Made by a program: the position numbers and the translations under genes. Source: Betaproteobacteria bacterium (GTDB taxonomy: Bacteria; Pseudomonadota; Gammaproteobacteria; Burkholderiales; JAHFRG01). From it: 18,286 bases of DNA. The stretch is taken from contig JAHFRG010000021.1 in NCBI GenBank assembly GCA_023258935.1, positions 1-18,286 of the forward strand, written 5' to 3'. Within the stretch, counting starts at the first letter, position 1. Every line of letters starts with the position of its first letter. The notes below the pieces were generated by a model. That model did not search any database and was not told where the DNA came from. It was given only the letters and a program-made list of their open reading frames with translations. Shown here in pieces: positions 6,680-14,084 of this stretch.

Positions 6680-7867
6680 CTAGGCTTCAACACTGCTCGG
6701 GACATAGCCAAGAAATTTCAGGATTTCCTGTTTTTGGTTCATCGCGTCATGGTAACCCAGATCCATAAGTTCACGGCAAAACGGTTTCTCGAATAATAAA
6801 TAGCTTGCAAAATTTGACCCGCTGCGTCGGGTCGCACCCATCCCGCGCAACAGAAAGCGGATAGTGCGCGGCAAACTATGCACATGTTTTGCAGCGATGG
6901 ACTCGATAGTCTCACTCGGGGAAATCACCAGCACATCCACGTGATGCAAAAAGAACTCGCTATTCTCAAGGACTTCGGGCGGCACCATGCTAATAGTTTT
7001 GTTAATGCGCTGCAGCCGCTCAAGATCCACTTCCATGCCGTCAAGAAAAATGCTGTTCAAGGTGTGGCCGGCGATTTCCGCCAGCGATGGATATCCCTCG
7101 GATTTCTCCCGCCTCGCTTCTTCCACCAGGGCCACGCCCACTACTAGCACGCGCTCCGCGCCCAAATGCAAGGCTGGGCTGATCGGCGCGAACTGGCGCA
7201 TCGAGCCGTCTCCGAAATATTCGCGGTTGATTTTCACCGCGGGAAACACAAAGGGAATCGCCGAGGACGCAAGCAGATGATCGAGGCCGATTTGCGTAGG
7301 AAGGCCCAAACGCCGCGCGCGCTTCCACGGCGACAACGTAGGCACCCCCTGGTAAAAAGTTACGGACTGACCTGAAGTATAGCCTGAAGCTGTAATGCTC
7401 AAGGCGCTGAGCGCGCCGTGATCAATGCTCTCCTGTAGGCCTTTGAATTCGAGTTTTTGTCTTAGCAGTTCCTTGAGCGGGCTGTTGTCGAGCAGTGAAA
7501 CCGGATTATGTTTGCCCAACCCTCCAGCCAGAAGCGCCGCAAACCAGCGCGCGCCGGAAAAGAATACTCCCGCAGGGTCGGAACGATAAACCTGTTCCAC
7601 ATGAAAATTCCGCCATACCGCCATCAACCGCCCCACTCCTGCACGGAACCCGGTGGCGCTGATCGCCAATGCGGCGGCATTGATGGCCCCTGCAGAGGTA
7701 CCGCAGATAATGGTAAAAGGGTTAGGGGCGTTCCTGGGCAGCAAACGGGATATAGCCCACAGCACGCCTACTTGATAAGCGGCTCGCGCGCCGCCTCCGG
7801 TCAAAATCACGCCGACTTTGGGTTTTGCGACTTGGACATCCACTTTATCTTCTGGTTGAGTACGCAA
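6680..7867 (-). CDS. Patatin-like phospholipase
   Basis: A 395-residue cytoplasmic or membrane-associated lipid acyl hydrolase with a Ser-Asp dyad. The glycine-rich oxyanion loop TGGGARAAYQVG lies at 23-34. The nucleophile elbow is GTSAG (Ser58). The dyad Asp is Asp220 in FGDGSMRQ, where the common DGG/DGA motif is DGS. The C-terminal part (about 260-395) includes an HHVDVLVISPSE segment typical of the long bacterial patatin proteins. The frame opens with TTG at 7867, which has only a weak GG-containing site; a GTG at about codon 9 is a possible alternative, and both leave the catalytic domain intact. It follows the 91-residue hypothetical gene by 20 bases. Substrate and physiological role are not evident. 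Confidence 0.93.
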   Translation of the reverse strand: MRTQPEDKVDVQVAKPKVGVILTGGGARAAYQVGVLWAISRLLPRNAPNPFTIICGTSAGAINAAALAISATGFRAGVGRLMAVWRNFHVEQVYRSDPAGVFFSGARWFAALLAGGLGKHNPVSLLDNSPLKELLRQKLEFKGLQESIDHGALSALSITASGYTSGQSVTFYQGVPTLSPWKRARRLGLPTQIGLDHLLASSAIPFVFPAVKINREYFGDGSMRQFAPISPALHLGAERVLVVGVALVEEARREKSEGYPSLAEIAGHTLNSIFLDGMEVDLERLQRINKTISMVPPEVLENSEFFLHHVDVLVISPSETIESIAAKHVHSLPRTIRFLLRGMGATRRSGSNFASYLLFEKPFCRELMDLGYHDAMNQKQEILKFLGYVPSSVEA

Positions 7868-7887
7868 TTAATACAACCTGTTCCAGA

Positions 7888-8163
7888 CTATTTTTTCGCT
7901 TCCGCGGCCGCTCCTCGCCCTTTTACCACATCCAGCGCATCACGCAGAGTATCTTCGGGAAGCGCGTTCAATCCTTCGGCCAGCATCTCCGCCGATGCGT
8001 AGGTTTCCCGCGGCAGGCTTTTGCTATCCAAGTTGGCGACGAATACCGCGGCGGCGCCGGTGACTCTGAGCAGGTTTCTGCGTTCGGACATCAGCATTTC
8101 GATTTCAGAACGCAACATCGAGATTTCCTGGTCTTTGCGGGTGTTAGGCATTTTAGCTACCAT
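7888..8163 (-). CDS. Conserved small hypothetical protein
   Basis: A 91-residue soluble protein. Residues 12-33 (ISMLRSEIEMLMSERRNLLR) form a likely amphipathic or coiled-coil helix. They are followed by TGAAAVFVANLDSKSLP and a second helical region (EMLAEGLNALPEDTLRDALDVV), and the C-terminus is Ala/Lys-rich. I recall similar small proteins in betaproteobacteria but cannot name a function. Two starts are possible, Met1 (8163) and Met5 (8151); an AAGGA lies 12 bases upstream of the first. It sits 20 bases upstream of the patatin gene, so the two are probably co-transcribed. Confidence 0.75.
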   Translation of the reverse strand: MVAKMPNTRKDQEISMLRSEIEMLMSERRNLLRVTGAAAVFVANLDSKSLPRETYASAEMLAEGLNALPEDTLRDALDVVKGRGAAAEAKK

Positions 8164-8241
8164 TTTGTTTGCAAGTCCTTATATTGCCACATGTATGAGT
8201 TGCACCGCCAGATTACGCTCAAGCTAGGTAAAATAAACCTG

Positions 8242-8250
8242 TGCTATACT
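8242..8250 (+). promoter_or_regulatory. Candidate extended -10 promoter for the small exported protein
   Basis: TGC followed directly by TATACT (TGnTATACT) is a good extended -10 element. No convincing -35 box is present, which is compatible with extended -10 promoters. Transcription would start near 8257, leaving a leader of about 135 bases before the ATG at 8392. Confidence 0.5.
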
Positions 8251-8391
8251 TTTTAGCAGCAACAATCAGCATACCCGCATCACTGGATGGACTGGATGCC
8301 GGTTGTGTTGCTGTGTAACTCGCGAAGTACAAGTCCTCAAGTATCAAGTATTCAGGTAGCTGTTACCCCGATTCAACCAAAGGAGTACAAC

Positions 8392-8640
8392 ATGCACATC
8401 AAACAATTTCTGCTCGCAATAATTATGGCTTTGCTAACCGCTTCCGCGTTCGCTTTTCATTGCCCGCAAGAAATGAAAAAAATCGACGACGCCCTCGCCG
8501 CCAATCCCAAGATCAGTGCCGCGCAATTGGCAGAAGTGAAAAAGCTGCGCGCTGAAGGCGAGGCTCTGCACAAAGCCGGCAAACACCAGGAATCCTTAGA
8601 CACGCTGGGCAAGGCGGAGGCTATCCTGAAAATCAATTAA
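8392..8640 (+). CDS. Small exported helical protein of unknown function
   Basis: An 82-residue protein. The ATG at 8392 is chosen because AGGAG (8381-8385) lies 6 bases upstream and because it opens a classical signal peptide (MHIKQFLLAIIMALLTASAFA, cleavage probably after Ala21). The mature part of about 61 residues is helical and rich in Lys, Ala and Glu, with two amphipathic stretches (MKKIDDALAANPKISAAQLAEVKKLRAEGEALHKAG and ESLDTLGKAEAIL) reminiscent of a single TPR-like helix pair. It has one Cys near the mature N-terminus. The stop codon directly abuts the convergent Nudix gene. Function is unknown. Confidence 0.82.
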   Translation: MHIKQFLLAIIMALLTASAFAFHCPQEMKKIDDALAANPKISAAQLAEVKKLRAEGEALHKAGKHQESLDTLGKAEAILKIN

Positions 8641-9267
8641 CTATCCTATCTGACCGCGCAGCGCTTGGTACAGGTTATACAGGATTCCCGCCGTTGCGCC
8701 CCAGATAAAACGCCCCTGGTAAGGCATGGCGTAATATTGCCGCGGCCTGCCTTGGAAGTTCGTGGTGTGCTGCTCATGATTTGCGGGGTCGAGAAAAAAA
8801 TGCAGTGGGACTTCGAAAATTTCCTCAACTTCAAAACTGTCGAGTTTCACTGGAAAAGGCGCTTCAATCAGCCCCACTACCGGAGTCACACGAAAACCGG
8901 TCGGGATATAGTAATCCGGCAACATTCCCAGGACATCCACCTGCGAACGCGGCAATCCGATTTCTTCCTCGGCCTCGCGTAATGCCGTATCTTGCGTGCT
9001 CGCATCGCCCGCTTCCACCCGCCCGCCGGGGAAGCTGATTTGACCGGCATGGTCCACAAGATGCGTGGTGCGCTGGGTAAACAGCACTGTTATCTCTGAA
9101 TCACGATTTATCAACGGCACCAGGACCGCAGCCTGAATTGCATTGTCAGGCTCAACCAATGCCTGCTCAGACCCGCCCTGCCACTGCGGCGAAATAAGAG
9201 CGCGCGCAAGCTGTTTCACCAGCCAGTCGCGATCCGAATTCGGTTTGCTTGCTGACAAGGCTGTCAC
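8641..9267 (-). CDS. Nudix hydrolase, CoA pyrophosphatase type
   Basis: A 208-residue cytoplasmic Nudix enzyme. Its signature LVDHAGQISFPGG (70-82) matches the UPF0035 motif of CoA diphosphatases (NudL family), and the Nudix helix REAEEEIG (97-104) supplies the metal-binding Glu residues. By family knowledge it would split CoA or acyl-CoA into phosphopantetheine and 3',5'-ADP. The start is the GTG at 9267, because it overlaps the stop of the upstream SDR gene as GTGA, indicating translational coupling. The 3' end abuts the convergent 82-residue exported protein gene with no gap. The nudL symbol would be reasonable, but substrate specificity is inferred only from the motif. Confidence 0.92.
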   Translation of the reverse strand: MTALSASKPNSDRDWLVKQLARALISPQWQGGSEQALVEPDNAIQAAVLVPLINRDSEITVLFTQRTTHLVDHAGQISFPGGRVEAGDASTQDTALREAEEEIGLPRSQVDVLGMLPDYYIPTGFRVTPVVGLIEAPFPVKLDSFEVEEIFEVPLHFFLDPANHEQHTTNFQGRPRQYYAMPYQGRFIWGATAGILYNLYQALRGQIG

Positions 9268-9971
9268 CAGGAAATTGCTTTTCTATCGCGGTAAAAGCCG
9301 CCGCTTGCGCCGCCGTCAGGCAGAGTCGCAAGCCACACTGCGGTATCGGCGCCCTCGGCTACCGTTCTTACCGCATTGGGGCCGCCCATATCGGTTTTGA
9401 CCCAGCCCGGACACATGGAATTCACTAGTATATTGGTGCCTTTAAGCTCTGCTGCCAGCGTGCGTGTCAATGCATTAAGCGCGGTCTTAGATATGCGGTA
9501 CGCCGGCGTGCCTCTGCCCATCTCGGAGAGCTGACCGGAGCCGCTGGAAATATTGACGATGCGGCCGAAATTTTTCTTGCGCATCGGTGGAATCAACGCT
9601 TGACATAATAATAGCGGTCCATAGACGTTGGTTTCCATAGTTGCGCGCACCACACGAAGCTGGACATACAGCACACCCGAACCCTCAGCATCGGCCATGA
9701 TTCCCGCATTGTTGATGAGGATATCGACTGCACCGTATTTGCGCTCGAGGAAGCCCCCAAGCCGCTGAATGCCGGAAGCATCGGTCACGTCAAGCTGATA
9801 AAACTCTACTTCCAGCCCCTTGCTTCGCAGTTGTGCAACCGCCATTCGGCCCTTTGCCTCATCGCGGCTGGTGAGCACGACGCCTATCCCTTTGGCGGCA
9901 AGCTGGCTGCATATTTCAAAGCCAATGCCGCGGTTGGCACCGGTTACCACCGCTATTTTCCTGTCCATCAT
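9264..9971 (-). CDS. SDR family oxidoreductase (carbonyl reductase-like)
   Basis: A 235-residue classical short-chain dehydrogenase. The cofactor loop TGANRGIG lies at 10-17 and NNAG at 87-90. Asn115 is in METNVYGP, catalytic Ser is at 142/143, and the YxxxK pair is Tyr158-Lys162. CPGWVKTDMGG (188-198) is typical of the carbonyl reductase (CBR1-like) and plant salutaridine-reductase-like SDR group. TSR after beta-2 (Ser35-Arg36) suggests NADPH preference. The substrate cannot be told. The start has a GGAGAGGA site directly upstream of two adjacent ATGs (9971, 9968). It overlaps the Nudix gene by 4 bases (GTGA). Confidence 0.93.
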   Translation of the reverse strand: MMDRKIAVVTGANRGIGFEICSQLAAKGIGVVLTSRDEAKGRMAVAQLRSKGLEVEFYQLDVTDASGIQRLGGFLERKYGAVDILINNAGIMADAEGSGVLYVQLRVVRATMETNVYGPLLLCQALIPPMRKKNFGRIVNISSGSGQLSEMGRGTPAYRISKTALNALTRTLAAELKGTNILVNSMCPGWVKTDMGGPNAVRTVAEGADTAVWLATLPDGGASGGFYRDRKAISW

Positions 9972-10048
9972 TCCTCTCCGCGCGCCGAGCCGGGAATGCG
10001 CACCAGCTACACAGAACCATTACTCTAATCATAGCGTAAAGCGTTGCT

Positions 10049-10076
10049 TTGATAGCGGCTTGGCGTCTGCTATATT
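10049..10076 (+). promoter_or_regulatory. Candidate sigma-70 promoter upstream of the peroxiredoxin remnant
   Basis: TTGATA (10049-10054) and TATATT (10071-10076) are 16 bases apart. The start point would be near 10083, about 50 bases before the remnant's ATG. It probably belonged to the lost peroxiredoxin gene and is now the nearest visible promoter for the fumarylacetoacetate-hydrolase-family gene. Confidence 0.5.
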
Positions 10077-10132
10077 TCGTTGGACGGCTGCCAAAGCCCT
10101 TGTATTCAAGCTTTCGAGCAAGGATCGCAAAC

Positions 10133-10285
10133 ATGGCACTACGACTTGGTAATATTGCACCGGATTTCACTCAGGAATCGGCCAAATTCCTTAAGGTCTG
10201 TAAGGAACTACGACCCTGCCTGCGGATGACTCAGCAGCCTAACAAAATAATGACTGAAAGCCGGTACGCTGCGTGCGCTTCCTGA
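10133..10285 (+). pseudogene. 1-Cys peroxiredoxin (Prx6 type) remnant with large internal deletion
   Basis: The frame starts at ATG 10133, after an AGGA site, with MALRLGNIAPDFTQES, the standard N-terminus of Prx6/1-Cys peroxiredoxins. It then jumps directly to KFLKVCKELRPCLRMTQQPNK, which resembles the family's C-terminus (KFPKGWKxLRPYLRxTPQPNK). A full gene encodes about 210-220 residues, so roughly 175, including the peroxidatic Cys motif PVCTTE, are missing. The surviving tail also carries apparent substitutions (Pro to Leu, Gly to Val, Trp to Cys, Tyr to Cys, Pro to Gln). An extra A after the Asn-Lys codons seems to have destroyed the original TAA/TGA, so the frame runs on to 10285, 13 bases into the next gene. 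No peroxidase activity is possible. It could be an expressed leader peptide. Confidence 0.8.
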
Positions 10286-11172
10286 CTTTTATGCGCGATG
10301 GCTCGGCGCGAGTCGGAGTGCTGCGCGACGGCGAGCATGTGCTCGACGTGGGAGAGAAGGCCGGACGGCTGAAATTGAAGCTCCCGTTTGATGCTTCCGA
10401 CATGCTCGCGCTCATCAGCTCCGGCGCTGCGGGGTTGGCCGCGGTACGGAAACTTCTCCAGTCAAAAGGCACAGATTTGGCGCTTGCCGGACTCAAGCTC
10501 CTCGCGCCCATTCCGAGGCCGCGGAAGAATGTATTCTGTATTGGATGGAACTACCTTGAGCACTTCGCCGAAGGCGAAGCCATCCGCCATAACGGCCAGG
10601 ATTTGCCGGCGTACCCGGTATTTTTCAGCAAGGCCCCGACCGCCGTAACCGGACCCTACGACGCGATTCCCTATGATGCAAAAGTGTCTGAGCAAATCGA
10701 CTGGGAAGTGGAGCTGGCCGTCATTATCGGCAAAAACGGCAAGAATATCTCCGAGAACGAAGCGCTGGATTACGTATTCGGCTATACCGTGGTGAACGAC
10801 GTTACGGCGCGCGACCTTCAGCGCCGGCACGGTGGACAGTGGCTCAAAGGCAAGAGCCTCGACGGAGCATGCCCGATGGGGCCGTGGATTGTGACACGCG
10901 ACGAACTAGACCCCAACAACCTGAGAGTGGTGACTCGCGTCAACGGTATCCCCAAGCAGGATTCCAACACCCGCCACCTCTATTTTAAAGTCCCGCGTCT
11001 CATCGCTGAACTGTCGCTGGGTATGACCCTGGAAGCAGGCGATATCATTTCTACCGGCACACCGCCGGGAGTGGGTTTTGCCCGCAAACCACCCGAGTTT
11101 TTAAAACCCGGCGACCTGCTGGAAACTGAAATCGAGGGAATCGGCCGGCTGGAAAACCGCATCAGCGGTTGA
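10273..11172 (+). CDS. Fumarylacetoacetate hydrolase family protein
   Basis: A 299-residue cytoplasmic enzyme of the FAH/HpcE superfamily, which hydrolyses or decarboxylates acylpyruvate-type compounds using a divalent metal. The N-terminal region (1-75) precedes the catalytic domain. That domain contains GWNYxxHxxE (His97, Glu100), metal-binding Glu145 and Glu147 in WEVELAVIIGK, and Asp176 in VNDVTARDLQ. KGKSLDGACPMGPW (192-205) and STGTPPGVGF complete the signature. Most bacterial homologues act in aromatic catabolism, but no such genes are nearby, so the substrate is open. The GTG at 10273 is preferred because MRFLTFxxDG matches the family N-terminus; an ATG at 10291 is possible. It overlaps the peroxiredoxin remnant by 13 bases and may depend on that remnant's promoter. 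Confidence 0.9.
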   Translation: MRFLTFMRDGSARVGVLRDGEHVLDVGEKAGRLKLKLPFDASDMLALISSGAAGLAAVRKLLQSKGTDLALAGLKLLAPIPRPRKNVFCIGWNYLEHFAEGEAIRHNGQDLPAYPVFFSKAPTAVTGPYDAIPYDAKVSEQIDWEVELAVIIGKNGKNISENEALDYVFGYTVVNDVTARDLQRRHGGQWLKGKSLDGACPMGPWIVTRDELDPNNLRVVTRVNGIPKQDSNTRHLYFKVPRLIAELSLGMTLEAGDIISTGTPPGVGFARKPPEFLKPGDLLETEIEGIGRLENRISG

Positions 11173-11183
11173 ACGTCGTTTCC

Positions 11184-11597
11184 CTACATCGCCCCTATAA
11201 CCTTAGCGGTTTTCGCCACGTCCTTGGGTTTCACCCAGAAAATCACGCCGTAGCGCCCTTCTCCGGCCGTCACTGCGTCCAGGGCGGTAACGTTTATTTT
11301 GGCTTCGGCCAGCTTGTCCAGAGTATTAACTATGGCGCCGACGCGATCCTGCCCCTGGATCAAAAACCCGGTTTTTTTCGCGCTGAGCTTGAATCCCGAC
11401 TTTTTAGCCGCGTCTTTGAGAGCCGTTGTATCTTCTGGAATAAAATCAATTTGCGCGCGGCCTGCCCTCGGAAAGCCTGAAAAAGCCAGCAAATTCACGT
11501 TGGCATCACGCAGCGCTTTCAGCATGCGCACGCCTTGACCTACTTTGTTGGCAGCGCTTACGGTAAAGTAGTCTACTTTGCGAATGGTATCAGTCAT
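11184..11597 (-). CDS. ACT domain protein
   Basis: A 137-residue cytoplasmic protein made of two ACT-like halves (about 8-65 and 76-135), each with a beta-alpha-beta-beta-alpha-beta pattern. KVGQGVRMLKALRDANVNLLAFSGFP lies in the first half, and GQDRVGAIVNTLDKLAEAKINVTALDAVTAG in the second. ACT pairs usually bind amino acids or similar ligands as stand-alone regulators. No enzymatic domain is attached. The ATG at 11597 is chosen over an upstream in-frame start at 11672 because a perfect AGGAGG lies just before it and homology begins there. It is 107 bases downstream of the thioesterase gene and 11 bases from the convergent FAH-family gene. The regulated target is not evident. Confidence 0.88.
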   Translation of the reverse strand: MTDTIRKVDYFTVSAANKVGQGVRMLKALRDANVNLLAFSGFPRAGRAQIDFIPEDTTALKDAAKKSGFKLSAKKTGFLIQGQDRVGAIVNTLDKLAEAKINVTALDAVTAGEGRYGVIFWVKPKDVAKTAKVIGAM

Positions 11598-11704
11598 GTT
11601 TCCTCCTCGTGCCTCCACGGCACATTTGCTAGAACCTAATTTATTTTTAGCAAGCTTTACAGCCAATGACAACCCTAAATATGCAGGTGGGAAAATTCGG
11701 CTTT

Positions 11705-12133
11705 TTACTCAGCAAAATGTGCCATCTTTTCGGCCACTTTTGTCCCAAACTTCGCGCTATCAATGATGAAGCGCTCATGCGTGCCGGTGGAGATGGTATC
11801 CACACCATCGTGGGCGTTCACCGCAAACTCCAATCTGCGGCCCTCGACTTTTTCCAGTCTGACCTTCACCGTGACTGTGAGGCCCGGAGGTGTAGGAGCA
11901 GTGTGGTTGAGATTTACACGTGTGCCTAAAGTTTGCTCACGCGGCCAATCAAGACAAGGGCGAATAGCCTCGATGCATGCCCACTCGACAAGCCCAACCA
12001 TGAAACCGGTGGCGAGCACCTGCGGCATTTCCCGGAATAGTTGCGACTCCGGAAAAAGATGTGGAACAGTCTTGGTTACCGGGATTTTGAACTTAAATTC
12101 ATAGGTGAGGCCGGGTTGCGGGCTGGTTTTCAT
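11705..12133 (-). CDS. FlK-like hot-dog thioesterase
   Basis: A 142-residue cytoplasmic protein of the fluoroacetyl-CoA thioesterase-like family. All three residues of the FlK triad are recognisable at almost the same numbers: Thr42 in VLATGFM, Glu50 in VGLVEWAC and His77 in NLNHTAPTP. The hot-dog strands include GLTVTVKVRLEKVEGRRLEFAV and the closing STGTHERFII. Most bacterial relatives do not act on fluoroacetyl-CoA but on other short acyl-CoAs (family knowledge), so only acyl-CoA hydrolysis is inferred. An AAGGAG site precedes the ATG. It is divergent from the DUF6505 gene across 107 bases and lies upstream of the ACT-domain gene on the same strand. Confidence 0.87.
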   Translation of the reverse strand: MKTSPQPGLTYEFKFKIPVTKTVPHLFPESQLFREMPQVLATGFMVGLVEWACIEAIRPCLDWPREQTLGTRVNLNHTAPTPPGLTVTVKVRLEKVEGRRLEFAVNAHDGVDTISTGTHERFIIDSAKFGTKVAEKMAHFAE

Positions 12134-12240
12134 TAAGACTCCTTGCGTGTCTCGACGATATTACCGCAAAAAACAGTTTTCGCGCTTGGGGAACTCTTGG
12201 AATTAAGTTAAGCTTTTTGCTCACCCAATCGGGCAAGATC

Positions 12241-12705
12241 ATGAAATTCCTTAAAGCAGTGCGTCTCGATGACTCCGACAGCCGCGTTTATGCCCAAGAA
12301 GGCGTAGCTGAAGATGGAGAATGGATGGTCTGCGGTGGCTATGCAGTGTGCGACCTGGCTTCCAGCCAGCATTTCCGCCCCCATTGCCATTGCGACACCT
12401 CGTTTATCGGCCTTGCCACTTTTGGGCGCTGCACCATCGCAGAAGTGGTGGAAATCGACGAAGTCACCTACCACCAGCTTATCCAAACCCTGACCCGGTA
12501 TTTTCTAAACTCTCTGGGAGCGCCATCTGAGGAAGCTGCGCGCGTGCTGGCGGAAGAGGAAGTGGCTTACACAGCTGATTTATGCGAAAGCTTTACTCTT
12601 GAAGTATGGGTCACGGTGAAACGCACGCCCAAACAGGACGGCGAAGGCTTTGACGAACATTATTCAGTTTTCAAAAGATTGATGATCGGGACACATAAAC
12701 TGTGA
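12241..12705 (+). CDS. DUF6505 family protein
   Basis: A 154-residue soluble protein of unknown function. MKFLKAVRLDDSDSRVY, WMVCGGYAVCDL and a long charged helix (APSEEAARVLAEEEV) followed by ESFTLEVWV are typical of the family as I recall it. Several His and Cys residues (CDLASSQHFRPHCHCDTSF, 45-63) could bind metal, but no standard motif is present. The ATG at 12241 is preferred because the family N-terminus begins there; the ribosome-binding site is weak, and an in-frame TTG at 12217 would add 8 residues. Its TGA overlaps the aminotransferase GTG as GTGA, so the two genes are translationally coupled and probably functionally linked. Confidence 0.82.
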   Translation: MKFLKAVRLDDSDSRVYAQEGVAEDGEWMVCGGYAVCDLASSQHFRPHCHCDTSFIGLATFGRCTIAEVVEIDEVTYHQLIQTLTRYFLNSLGAPSEEAARVLAEEEVAYTADLCESFTLEVWVTVKRTPKQDGEGFDEHYSVFKRLMIGTHKL

Positions 12706-13889
12706 AGCCGGAAGATATTCGAGAAAGTTCGCGCATCGCACGCAGGATGTCGGACATACAGCCCTTCCATGTGATGGCGCTCCTGGCGCGGGCACGCGAG
12801 CTCGAAGCACAGGGGCGCTCCATCATTCACATGGAAATCGGAGAGCCGGATTTCCCTACCCCGCAGCCGGTCATCGCCGCAGGAATTCGCGCACTGCAAC
12901 TGGGCAATATTCACTACACGCCGGCACTGGGGCTCCCACAGCTGCGCCAAGCCATCGCGGCCTTCTACTTGGAGCGTTACGGTCTTGGCATTTCACCTGC
13001 TCGTATCATCGTCACCCCGGGCGCATCCGGCGCCCTGCTCCTGGCACTGGGTATCCTGATTAATCCCGGCGAGAAAGTGCTGATGAGCGATCCGGGTTAT
13101 CCCTGCAACCGCCATTTTGTGCGACTCATCGAAAGTCTCCCCATAGGCATAGGAACGGACTCTGCTACCGGTTACCAGCTCACTCCCGAACTCATTGCCA
13201 AACATTGGGATGCCATGACCACCGCGGTGATGATTGCTTCACCCGCCAATCCGACAGGGACGCTGTTGGACCCGGAAAATCTGCGCGCCATAGTGGAAAA
13301 AGTACATGCTTTGGGCGGCAAACTAATCTCTGATGAAATCTACCATGGGCTGGTGTACCAAGGGGAAGCCGCAACAACATTGTCTGTTTCAGACGAAGTT
13401 TTTGTCATCAACAGCTTTTCCAAATATTTTGGGATGACCGGCTGGCGCCTGGGCTGGCTGGTGGCGCCGGAAACCTATGTGCGCGATGCTGACAAGCTCG
13501 CTCAGAACATTTTTCTCGCAGCTTCCACTCCTGCGCAATACGCCGCGCTTGCCGCTTTTCAACCAGAGACCATTGCCATCCTGGAACAACGGCGAACTGA
13601 ATTCCAACGCCGCCGTGATTACCTGCTGCCCGCCCTGCGCAATCTCGGCTTCGATGTACCGATTAATCCCCAGGGAGCTTTCTATCTCTATGCCGACTGC
13701 AGCCGCTTTACCAAAAACAGCGAGACATTTGCCCGGGATGTTCTGGAGCACGCCGGGGTTGCCATAACTCCGGGGGTGGATTTTGGCAACTATGAAGCAC
13801 AGCGCCATGTGCGCTTTGCCTACACTACATCTCTGGAAAATCTGATGGAAGGGATGCGCCGACTGCAAGCATTCCTTCATAAAAGCTGA
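12702..13889 (+). CDS. Pyridoxal-phosphate aminotransferase, class I/II
   Basis: A 395-residue cytoplasmic fold-type I aminotransferase. Visible features are GEPDFPTP (47-54), PGASGALLLAL (106-116), PANPTG with Asn183, Asp211 and Tyr214 in SDEIYHG, and the PLP-binding Lys241 in SFSKYFGMTGWRLGW with Arg249. The carboxylate-binding Arg is in RHVRFAY near the C-terminus. It is closest in style to the aspartate/aromatic aminotransferase AT-I subgroup; the amino acid substrate cannot be told from sequence. The GTG at 12702 overlaps the DUF6505 stop. An internal ATG at 12747, preceded by CAGGA and opening MSDIQPFHVM, is an alternative start that would lose 15 residues. Confidence 0.93.
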   Translation: MKPEDIRESSRIARRMSDIQPFHVMALLARARELEAQGRSIIHMEIGEPDFPTPQPVIAAGIRALQLGNIHYTPALGLPQLRQAIAAFYLERYGLGISPARIIVTPGASGALLLALGILINPGEKVLMSDPGYPCNRHFVRLIESLPIGIGTDSATGYQLTPELIAKHWDAMTTAVMIASPANPTGTLLDPENLRAIVEKVHALGGKLISDEIYHGLVYQGEAATTLSVSDEVFVINSFSKYFGMTGWRLGWLVAPETYVRDADKLAQNIFLAASTPAQYAALAAFQPETIAILEQRRTEFQRRRDYLLPALRNLGFDVPINPQGAFYLYADCSRFTKNSETFARDVLEHAGVAITPGVDFGNYEAQRHVRFAYTTSLENLMEGMRRLQAFLHKS

Positions 13890-13898
13890 TGCACAGCT

Positions 13899-14084
13899 CT
13901 ATCTCCAGTGCAGCGGAAAGGTCTCGGCAAAATAGGGAAGCGTCTCAAGGCGCTTCATCCAGGCCGTAAGCTTGGTACCAAGCGCGGGACGCAGCGCGAG
14001 GTCTGATTTTTTCTTATCCAGGCGGAGCGCGAGCGCCAGCATCGGATCCAGCGCCGCTCTGAGGTAATTGATTGAAGTAGGTAC
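13899..14084 (-). pseudogene. Glutathione S-transferase C-terminal remnant
   Basis: An open stretch of 61 codons ends in a natural TAG (13899-13901). It reads YLRAALDPMLALALRLDKKK, then LALRPALGTKLTAWMKRLETLPYFAETFPLHWR, which matches the end of GST-type proteins, where a Trp-x-x-Arg-x-Glu-x-x-Pro-Tyr segment precedes the final His-Trp. The frame is closed by a stop at 14085-14087. The thioredoxin-like N-terminal domain and most of the helical domain are missing, with no credible start codon. It is therefore a truncated relic rather than a small gene. It lies convergent to the aminotransferase, 9 bases from its end. Confidence 0.6.

Noticed and set aside
10049..10132. Upstream extension of the peroxiredoxin frame
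   Set aside because: Homology, ribosome-binding site and ATG all place the original start at 10133; the extension covers the promoter.
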